This document shows positions 36,035-48,000 of a DNA stretch of 64,000 nucleotides, one piece after another (within the stretch, counting starts at the first letter, position 1; the number at the start of each line of letters is the position of its first letter). The position numbers and the translations under genes are program-made. Origin of the DNA: Intoshia linei (Eukaryota; Orthonectida; Rhopaluridae); the NCBI GenBank assembly GCA_001642005.1, contig LWCA01000058.1:1-64000 (forward strand), in the 5' to 3' direction. Under the pieces are notes generated by a model. The model did no database searches, was not told the origin of the DNA, and saw only the letters and a program-made list of their open reading frames with translations.

Positions 36035-39000
36035 ATGAAGTATTTAATTTATATTGGAAACTTGTTGGTCTTGCTCATTTTGGTAAGTTTTAATGTTCTT
36101 GTAATGTAATGTATCTTTATAATTTAGTTTGCAAGTATACAAATAATTAAAAGTGATTTTGCGAAAGAAATTTATGTAAATTCTAGTATTCTAAGTAGAG
36201 CGGGTCATTCAAGCGTCATTAATAATGGTTTTATGTACATATACGGAGGTTACAATTCAAATCAACTGCTGCCCGATAATCAGCTATTTTTAAAGTAATT
36301 GCAAAAATTTTTAATTTGCTCTACACTGACTTAATAATTTTATAATTGATCTAAATTAAGGTACAACATTGAAGAAAAATTATGGTTCAGTTTGCCTATT
36401 CCACAAAATTGTGCTTCCTGTCAATTGACATTCCATACTATGAATGTTTTAAAGGTAATTTAATTTTTTAACTTTACTCATGTCACTTGAGTCATGACTC
36501 ACGAGTAGAGCCGTTTAAGCCACTTCGTGGCTTTGGGCTAAGCAAAGGGCCGGAGGCCCCTTAAAGTTTTGAACGAAGCGATAAAAAAAATTTAGGGCCT
36601 TTTTTTAGAAGACAGGGCGTACTGTTGGTTGGAGACTTGGGTCTTATTTCATTAAGTATTAATAAAATCATTAAAAGATTTTATGTAGGTTTCTAGTCTA
36701 GTCTAACTTTTATTACTATTTTACAACTTGCCTAATTTCTTTTATGAATATTCACTTAATAGAAAGGTTTTAATGTTTAATATTATATGATGAACATTAT
36801 AGAATATATTCTAAATTAAATAATTACCAGAACTTTGATTCTTTAAACTATTTTTTTTCTAGCTATTTGAATTCCCACACTTTAAAACTTATAAACTGTT
36901 TCTTAAGATATACATGTAAAGTACTTTTATTAATTTGGGCTCCTTTTTTAATGAGTAGCCCTGGGCTACAGCCCATATTGCCCATGCCTTAAAACGGCTC
37001 TGCTCATGAGCAAGAGTGTTACCAGAAAAATTAAAATATTATTTGATTATTGTAAAATATATTATTGCAGAGTTGCCAGATGTTGAAATTTTATTCCAAG
37101 CCTAGATCATTTTAAAAATCCCACTTTTGATTCACTACAATTTTATTAATAAAATTTAATAATATTTACCAAAAAATCTTTTTCTAATTTTACAAAATCA
37201 TTGTGAGAAAAAACTTTTTCATCCTACCCTAAAAAAAATCCAATCTTACCAACCCTTAAGCCTTACGTTAAGGTAAAATCTTTTTTCCTACATTTGTTTG
37301 AATAGTTTTTGAAAACTAATTCTATATCTATTAAAAAATTGATTAAAAACGTAATAAATTAACTGGTAATGAGTAAAAAAAGGAAATGGGCAAATGAGTT
37401 TTTGTTTATGATAGTCATTAAAAATAGATTATAGAGATTTATGATATAAAATTTTTATTAACGATTTTTTGGTTCATACAAATTAGTTAAAAAAAATAAA
37501 TTCCGTTAACAAGGAATTTTTTCCGTTAAAATGGAATTTCCGTTAGTAAGAACGTAAACTACAACTAGTTTATTATTAATTAACTTATTTATTATTAAAT
37601 ATTTAAAACATGTTAATGGCTGTTTCCTATTAATAGTCAATTATAGAACGATTGGTTGGTTTTATTTGGCGGATTCAATGATTATCGAGCGAGCCATGTC
37701 ATTTTGTACTATTATATACCTCTAAACAAATGGGAACAATCAGAATCCTTTGACAGAATTGTTCCTGTAGCCGGACACACGAGTCATATTATCGGTTCTA
37801 CTTTATACATTCTTTTTGGGTATAACGATATTTATGGATACATGAACCTACTTCAAAAATGCAATTTGGAAAATAAGTTTTGTCAAGAAATTTCACCTCG
37901 AGGCATACCAATGCACGGATTATTTGGACATACTAGTGTGTATGATAATCAAACAGACTCAATATTCATCCATGGAGGATTAACTACCGCCTTTTATCCT
38001 AAAAAATCTTCTCCAAACATTTTCCATAACTTTTATAATCAATTTAATATAAAATCTGGAATTCAACTTGTTAGCACTAATTTAATGTATCGACTGGACG
38101 TTTCTGATTTAAAATGGTAAATTTATTTTTTTAATCCGTTAATGCTCGCGTTATTTTTAATAATATTCAAAAAAATTGTTAAAATTACCACTAAACCATG
38201 TTTTTCTCAAATACTTTGGCTTGCAGATAGTCTAATTTAATTTAATAATTTTTTTTAAATCTCAGTCCCCATGAGACACTGTAAACCCCTGTTGGTGTCA
38301 AGCCAAATTTGGGAACCACTGCTCAAGTGAATAGAGACTAGTGAATGTATTTTATCTAACACTAAACAAGATTAACTTTATGGACTTAATTTAAAATTAA
38401 TCTATAAATTAAAACCATCATATTAGATAATTCATATTATTATATTTGATCTAGATTTTTATTTAAATGATGGTTATTTACATTCATTTGAATTCAAATT
38501 AATAAAATTATGTTTCCATTATTCTTAGTAAGTATTCATTAGTTAGATAAATAACTAATAGACTTTGTCTATCTGTTAGTCTGTTGTAGCCAGGGATTGG
38601 AAATAATTGATTGCAATCAATTATTTTTTATAAACCATATAATTGTTTGGTAAATATTAATTTTTCAATTAATTGGTTTTTTCATGTAACTGAAAAAATA
38701 TAAATTAAATCCTTTTATTGACGAATAGTTGGATGAAAAAATTAATGCGATTTTTTTGATGTTGTTCAAAATTTATATGAATAATTATACACTATAATTT
38801 ATAATAATACAATGTTAAAATGTCAAGTTGACACTGTCAACACTCGTTGTAGTGTATCACAGTCCCACCATGCTTTATTTATTTTCAGAAACAATTTTAT
38901 TTCCAAATTCGAAGAAAGAAATAAAATAAGTAATATGAAAATATTTTCTAAATACTATTTTGCAAATAAAATATAATGCAACTAAAATATATTGTTATCA

Positions 39001-42000
39001 ATCTTCAATTAATTGAAATTTTTTATTATTCATTTTTCAATTAAATGAAATTAATTTCAATTATTTCATATAAATCAATTAATTAAATAATAATTTTTGA
39101 ACAAACATATAATTGATTATTTTTCAATAATTTTTACCAATTAATTCCAATCCCTGGTTGTAGCCATTTATTTTGAAAGTAATTATCCTAAAATTTAAAA
39201 AGAAAAATTTTATTAATCTAAATTTAATTTTATCAAAAAAAAAGACTAAAAAGTAAATTGTATTTTGACAGTGAAGGTTTGACTTTGTGATATTGAATTG
39301 TTTTAATTATGGAAAAAATATGTACTAAATGTGATTTTTTTGTACTAAGTGTGTGGACACCCCAATGTACATTCTTTTGTGTAAGTAAATGATAAAAATA
39401 GATAAATAAGCATTATATTTTTAATAATTATAAGATGGTTATGATTTATGTATAGTCAGTATAAAATATTTCGTGGACGTCTAGAAAATTATACGGAACT
39501 CAGAGTCCGTGAATACCATTTTCAGAAACACTGTTATATACATGGTACAGTATAATTTCCGGTAAATCCTATGGTGCGACCCAGTTTGAGTCATTGACTT
39601 ACATGGCGTAAATATAAAAGTTTCGTAGCTTCGCTCAAAATTCGAAATATTGGATTCTACTTGCCTTTTTTTTTATGATGGAAAATATTAATTGTGCAAT
39701 GTAGTAAATTTAAATTTTAGGTACACAATGAAAAGTAATGATGATATTACAAATATATATTTTCATAAAATGGTCATTATAAAAGATTATTTGTATGTTA
39801 TTGGAGGAATAAAGTATGGAAATTTTAAAGAATCTGAAGAGTGTTATGAATTACATAACTACAAAATTTATACTAACAAAGGTACATTTAGATTAGTTAT
39901 TAAATTTGAGAATACAAATGAGATTAAAAGTTAAATACAGTAAAATCTCGAAAAGTGAGCATTTGTGGCCAGGTGTTCACAAATTTCAACTAAGCTTTGA
40001 AATTACAACGTTATCATAGTTAAGATATTAATTATTCTAAGTAATTTACATTTAACAATAAAATGGATGAAATGCGTAGATTTCTGAAGTTGAAATTTTG
40101 TATTTATATCAAATGGAATAAGCTCTATCAGAATAACCTTTTTTTAATAAGATAAGACGTGTAGTTATGTAAATAAAGCGTAACACACACACACACAAAC
40201 AAATATTGCGTGGTATATTATATAAGTAAGGATATGATAAAATTTTGAAGAATGAGATTTTTTGGGTAGCTTTTGTTAACTTTACATTCTTAGTGGTAAC
40301 CTTCTAGAAGTGAAGTTAATTTATATTAGTATAGTTTTGTTATACCATCTAAAAAGTGGTCACTTTTCGAGCGTCTACTGTAACATGTTTTATTAAAATA
40401 AATGAAATGTAGATTGCGCATACTGGCAAATACAAGAAAGTATTACATCGATTTCATTGAATCGATTTGGTCATAGTTCATCAGTGTATAAGGGGTAATT
40501 ATAGTTTTTTATTTTTAATTTGTAATGAAAATTTATTTGTTTAGAAACATATACATCTTTGGAGGATATGATATTTACGCTACAAATAAATTAATAAAAA
40601 TAACTTTGGGTTTTTTATTAATTAAAAATTACGAATATCGATTTAGATAAAAAAACTGATTCCAATTTTATAAACAAATTTTGTCTAAATTTACAATCGG
40701 TTAATTGTACAGAGTTAAAAAGTTGCGAGGTATGTGTAACTGCGGCCGAACAATGTGTATGGTGCAACAAAATGTGTCAGTTGGAATCTAAATGTAATTC
40801 AACAGAATCTACGCAAGAAACTATTTCATTTTCGGTAATATTTATCGCATCAAATTTAATGCACAGTCAAAATATATGTTACTAGGTTGACTGTTATGTA
40901 CTACGTACAAACAGCACCTAGCTCTGCCGATGGCACATTTTTATTATACCAAAAAAATAAATTCACGTTGAAAATCTAACTTAAAAATCTTACTATTAAC
41001 TATTCCAAAATTTGTTTCAGGTGGAACTATATCATATCATAATCATATCACATTACATTTTACTTTAAAGTGAATTATTCCATCTTAATTTTTTGTTTCT
41101 TAATATTTACGTAAAGAATCTTAAAAACAATTGTTATTCCATTTTTTAATTTATCTTTATATTATTTATCAATCCTACAGTATGATTTGTTGTTTTTTTC
41201 CCAATTGACAAATTTAAACGCTTTTTATTGTTCATTAATAATGAATCATTATATAGGGTGGGCCGTAAGTCAACATTAAAAACAATTCTGATAATTATTT
41301 TAATTAAACGTTATTTTATTAAACCGAACTTAACACATGAACTAAGAAACACGTTGTACACGCTGGTAAAATCATGAATGCTCAAAATGCTTGCCATTTG
41401 CGTTGATGCACAATTCCAGTCGATGTTCAAAATTCCCATAAACTTTATCAAGTAAGTCGCTGTTTCCATCTATGTGATTGCACCCACGAATTATCTGCTG
41501 GTGAAGATGGTCGACATCTGAAATTCTTGTAGAGTAAACTATTTGTTTGAGGTGGCCCAAAAATAAAAATCTATTGGGGTCAAGTCAGGGGACCTTGGTG
41601 CCAATTCTACGGTGCCTCTTCGCCCAATCCAATTTTCAAAGTTGCCATTCAGCCATTTTCGCACGATCGTCGCGTAATGAGACGGGGCGCCACCTTGCAT
41701 AAACCAAAAGGGTTTTCCTTCACCGATGCGCTCCATCTGTGGCATGAGATGATTTGGTATTATTTTCAAGTACCCATCGCCGGTCACTGTCAGGTTGAAA
41801 AAGAATGGATCCAAAACAAGGAAAACTTCACCTAATTCTTTGGTGCGCAACTTATGGCCCACCCTGTTTAATATAAAAATAAAGCATAAATCATACTAAT
41901 AAATTAAAGTTACAATAGATTACACCAGTGGTTCTCAACCCGTGTTCCGCGGAACCCAGGGGTTGCGGGAAATTTAATTGGGGTTCCGTGAAATATAAAT

Positions 42001-45000
42001 TGAAAAGTTCCTAAATTAATAAAAAAAAATCATATTTTGATATGCTTTAATAATTAAGATAAATACGATCGGTCAACTTAGTTAAAATACTTTTTGTGTT
42101 TATTTTGAATTATCTTTTTTAAAAATATTTATTCTAAGCCAGTTTGTCTTATTTCCTATAATTTAATTCTGCATTTTAATATATGCAGTACTTATTTTGA
42201 TAAAAAGAAGTCATAAATGGTTTAATGTTGAGTGGTTCTTATCGTTACGTATTAACTAGGAAAGATCCAAATTATAATCTTAGTTGCATTGAAAGCAATT
42301 AAGCATAAGAAACGGGCAAAGCTGCTGTCGGTAGAAGAAGAACTTCGTGTATGTCTCTCAAAAACACGTGCAAGAATTAAAAATTTCGTTAAAAAATATC
42401 AGGCCCAAATTTCTCATTGAGAAGAAAAAATAAATTTATTTATTAAAAAATTTATGTTTTCAATATTAGAAGCGTAATTTTTTAATTAAAAATCAAATTG
42501 TTTTATATATGCAACATCGAAAAAAATTTTTTGATTTTTTGAAATTTCATAAGGGTTCCGCACAGTAAAAAAGGTTGAGAAACACTGGATTACACGAAAA
42601 TAGAATATTAATTTTATTTTGAAAAGTGTTCACCGTTCATAACCGTATTGTTCACTATAGTTTCATATAAAGTAGATTTTTTGTTTATCAAAATTAGTTT
42701 TAATGTTCGGTCTATGAAATGTATACTATCCGACTCGGATTGTGAAATTTCAAATATCTAAATATTAATTCTGAATATTCTTAAGGAGGATGTATCCCAT
42801 GTGTATACTACTAAATTTGAATGCATCTATGGTTCTATGGATCTTTCTTATTGTGTTAATATACATAATTGCAATCTTTGTTATACTAGACGTGATTGTG
42901 TTTGGAATGATGAATCAATGATCTGTCAAAGCAAATCAAGTAATATTTAAAAATTAATTACCAATTATACCTAAAAGTGTACCTTTTCATTTTGACAAGT
43001 TTTTTCAATAGTCAACGTAACAACTGAAAGGTACATATCAAATTGAAATACATTCGTACATTGTACAAATGTATCAATGAAAAATAACATGATGGTTTTG
43101 TATGAAAGTTTGGAAACTAATGTTAATAAAGATTTCAATGTTTTAGTCTAATATGTAAAATTTAGGGAGTTACATGAAGAGTATAATTGAAAAGGTTTAT
43201 GGAAATAACTATTATGATAGATGTCATACACCGTGTTCGTCATTTCAATTTGAAATACAATGTAATTCTTCTCCATATTGTCGATGGTGCCAAGATTTTC
43301 GTATATGTCTTGCAATTAATGGTATTGCAAGTGCTCTTCCATTCGGCCAATGTCCAGAAATACAAAAAGATAAATTAACATGCATGGGTAATATTATTGA
43401 ATTGCAATATATAAGAGGTGCTCACTGGTCAATAGAACATTGAAATTTAGGTAAAACCGTGGAGAGGGGCTAGGTGCCATATGACCAGGACTTATAATCA
43501 CGAGGTGTTTACTTTTTTAATATATTCATAGGTAATATTTGAAAATTTTTTAAGTACATAAATTATCTTGTATACCAAAGTTATTGTATAATAAAATATT
43601 CTATTAATAATCTTTTTTTTAAATTCTAGGACCATTACTTGTTTAATATTTTCTATTTTAATTTTAATAATTTCAAAAAAAAGTGGCGTATTGAGTAAAC
43701 TGCTTTTTTTCACCGTGAAGGTGTAACATTGCGATATTGAAATTTTTTGTGTATATTAACTTTAAAAAAATGAATTAGCTATGATTTGTTTATTAATTCA
43801 AGGACTTAGTTGTTTTTGCTTTTTTAAAATAATGGATCATTTGTGGTTTGGCTCTCAACATACAAGTTTTTGAGATTGAAATTCATTGTAATGCTCATGA
43901 TTTTGAAGAGAAAAGTGACCAATAATGTTTCTTTAATAATGTCAATGTTTGGGCCGTAGTGAATATATACCGAATTATTCGATGGGTGTTAACTGTCACC
44001 CTTAAATAATGCATAATGATGTAATAAATAAAAAATTAGGACTACAATGCAAACTAGCAAACAATTGCAGAGATTGTTTAAATATTGATTCGTGTTTATG
44101 GTGCACGGATAAATCTAATACTGGGCGCGGTAAATGTTTGATTGCTGCTTCAAACCATATTACAAATTTTTGTGTCAAGGAATTGAGCATGACCGACAAA
44201 TGTCCGCGTTTGATTACTTTACATTTTAAATGATATTATAACACTTAAATTAGTTTGTCAATGTAATGGTCACAGTGCCTGTCATAATTCTACAAACATT
44301 TGTGCAAATTGTACAGGTTATACGATAGGTAATAAAATTAATCATTTTTTATAATCAAAATATACATAAAATTAATGATAGGTTCAAACTGTCACGAATG
44401 CGTAAAATCGTATTATGGAAATCCTACTAATGGCGGACTTTGTAAAAGTAATTAATAGTCATATTTATTTTATTTTTTTTGTTTTACTTTATTTACTTGT
44501 TTTACTACGTACAAACAACACCTAGCTCTGCCGAGGGCACATTTTTATTATACTTAAAAAATAAATTCACGTTGAAAATCTAACTTAAAAATCCACTATT
44601 TTATTTATATTTTAAAAGTTTGATAGTACAAGTAAAAGTTTGTAACTATTTTTTTTGTAAAAAAATTATCGAAAAGGATATAAAAATGTATATATGGTCA
44701 ATGACCATTGGTCATAATAGACTTGATAGTCATTCATCTATTTTTATTATGTTCTATGTATGTAATTATGTTGGTACAAATGTAGTATTTATAAGTATAG
44801 GTAATTATGTATTATGTAACCTTCATTTAGAATGTGCTTGCGTGAACAATTCCCAAATGTGCGATAAACATTCTGGGCAATGTTACTGCTCTACTCGTGG
44901 TGAAATTGGAGCAAATTGCGATATGTAATTTATCTGATTAACAATTACAGTAGACACTCGAAAAGTTACCACCTACAAAAAGTTACCACTTTTTTAAATA

Positions 45001-48000
45001 CTATAACAAAACGATACTAATGTAAATTAATTTTACTGAAAAAAAGTGGTCATTTTTCAAGTTTAGTGTTGTGTAAAATAATTTTTTTATATGATAAACA
45101 AAAATTTTTTAAAATTTAGATGTGATATTTCCAGAAAGTACGTTAGAGACAACACAATAAAATCTTCGTGTTATTGTAAATTTAATATAATTATTATAAT
45201 ATTATCATCAACCCTGTATATTAAAACTGTTATATGTAATTTAGATGAAGTGATTAGTGACTACAAGTATAGTTTTCACATCGGTCCAGACGACTACTTT
45301 ATCACTCGAATCAACTTTAAAAATTACCCTAAAATGGTAATTTCAATACATTTTATGAAATCAATTATTATGATATATTATAATTATGAAAACATTTGCA
45401 TAATTAAATTCAATTTGAGATAAGTTTTATATCTTTTATATATCTTTTAGACTGAAAATGACGTTTCCGTAAAAGTCAAATGCACCATTGATGCTAAATT
45501 GAATGTTACATACGTTTCTGGTTATTATTGAATAAATAGATAAGAAATATGATTCATCAGTTCATTAAAACCGGAAAGTTTTAAGAAAATTTTATAGGGC
45601 CTATTTTTCATTTTACGATGGAATTTTTTGTTTTTTTGCCTCCAGCTCGGTAGGTTCGTCTCTGATTAATTGCATTGTATCATAATAATACTTTATTACT
45701 AAATGTATTTGTTTAGGTTTTAAAAAAACTGAAGTTGTATCAAAAGCGAAATGTTCAAATTTTATTATCAAATTGAAAGCTTCAGATATTTTTACAGAAT
45801 ATGAAAATACTACATTTTATGTTCATGTTTTTGATTTCAATGCTCCAATTAAAATAAGTGTAATTATCAATTTATAATAATTGATAAAATAATTTCGAAA
45901 TAAAAAAAATGAATACTAAAGTGATTTTTTGGTTTATGTTAAAAACGGCACACTACAAAAATGGCACATACAAAACCGACACAACTTAAATAATTATAAT
46001 TACATAATGAAAATACAATTGTAATAAGTTGATTTTTAATTAGTAAAAATTATTTAGCGGACCGGTAAAAATTTTTCTTGACTGGAGGATTTTCAATAAT
46101 ATTTCGAGCCTTACTAAGTTTACTAACCCATTCTACTATTTTGATATTTTCAATAAACTTCCTTATAGTGGGATTTGATGCTCGATTAAATGAAAAATTT
46201 GTTATTCTATTATTCACACAAATTATTCATTATAGGAAAATTATAGTCGGTACCATTAGTATTTTTAAGTACTTCGTACAATACATAAGTATGTAATTAT
46301 AATTATTTAATGTGTGCCGTTTTTAACCTAGTAATTTTATATAACTACTGATAACATCAAAACAAATTCACAAATATGGTGATGTATTTCTATCAAAATC
46401 ACAATGGGGTAATTTCGTAAGACCTGGATTAACGAGCCCTCCTATTGTGCAATTATTTATCTATTATAATTTAGGTAACCTTTAATCAATTGCCAGGAGT
46501 GGATCTTATTCAATTTTTTACTACATTCTTTGGGTAAGTTTCTATAAATATAAATTTAAATATATAGTCAGATTTGTACATAACATAAGTATAATAAATA
46601 AACAATGTAGTGAATTTTTTATTTTGTCTTAATGAAAAGTAAAATATTGGTAACATTATTAAGTATTTCATGTATATATATGGATAAACCAGATGCAGGG
46701 CCGAATCAACTGCACCGATACCCTATTGAGGCTCATTTTTCCAAATTGGTTTATTAAAGAAATTATATTTTTCAATATCGTAACTTTTTTTTTTGTCAAA
46801 TTTAAACTTCCACGTTCAGAGCAGAGAATAGATGAATTAGGGACATATGTTATGGGAAAAATTTTAGAGCCTACTTTTAGTTTTTGGTAGAGTATGATAT
46901 GTTCGGCTCTGTCCGGATGAACATTGAAAAAATAAAAAAATATTAATAAATAAATAAATAATAAATAAATGAATAAGTATAAGATACATATTAGTATATA
47001 TGTATAAATCTATTATTAACAACACTATTATACAATTCTCTAACTCTTCATTAATTTAAAATATAAACTAAAAGTTTTTTGTATCAAATTTTACAATTTG
47101 TATTACAATTTACATTTTATTGCAATTACATATTATTAATATTAATTAAATTTTTAATTTAAAAGTTTTTATCTGATGTTTCTATATTTTTAAATTCTCT
47201 ATCTCGCCAACTTTTTCTAGCTCCCAATAATGGCGAGTTATAGAGAGAATACTGTATATCAGGCATTCTCAACCCTTTTTCGCTGTGGACCCCAAAAGAA
47301 TTAATAATAATGACAATTTTCAATGAATCATTACATTTGGGTAAAACGCATGATGGTCAAAAGACATGGAGTACTCTATTTTTGCGAGGTGATAAACTTA
47401 ATAAACTATTAATATTAACCTTTAACCCGTCAATGTTCTCAAAATCGAACATGTTTTCCAGGTATTGTTTACAGTACATTATTAATTGTTTACTACATAT
47501 TTTATCAGATCAATAAAAAGTCTATATTATTTATCTTCCCTGTGAAGAATTAATATTTTATATCCCTTGGTTGATGCTTCATAGAATCATGAATATTGAC
47601 TGATTTTTTGTCCCATTTTCAATTTGAAATTTAAAGCTTTTTTTTATGACTAGAAAGTTGGCTCGGTCATACATTTTAATAAAATAATTAAATAAAACGA
47701 TGCTCTTAAAATAGAAGAATGGAGGTTTCCAATAAGTTTCTACACTTGTAAGTAATTTAATTTAATACCAAAGAATTTATTTTCACATGATTTTCACGTT
47801 TTATATTAGTATTTCTGAGCCTTTATGTTTTAAAAACGATTTTATGTTACTGAAAATGTCTATAATATGTAATAAATGTATATAATTTTCATAGACCTCG
47901 TTGAGAATGGCTGCTGTATATTATTAATTATAATGAATGATTAATATAATAAACATAAATAATATATTTTATATTAAGATGTGTCATATCCTTATTGTTA

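Noticed and set aside
40183-40203. CA dinucleotide tract as an independent microsatellite
   Set aside because: It is the constant right-end tract of family A repeats.
44620-44928. A 102-codon open frame in attractin
   Set aside because: Only its last third (CACVNNSQMC onward) is the EGF exon; the rest is intron read through.
47310-47516. A 68-codon frame inside the hAT element at 47260
   Set aside because: No similarity to transposase; likely chance in a nonautonomous element.
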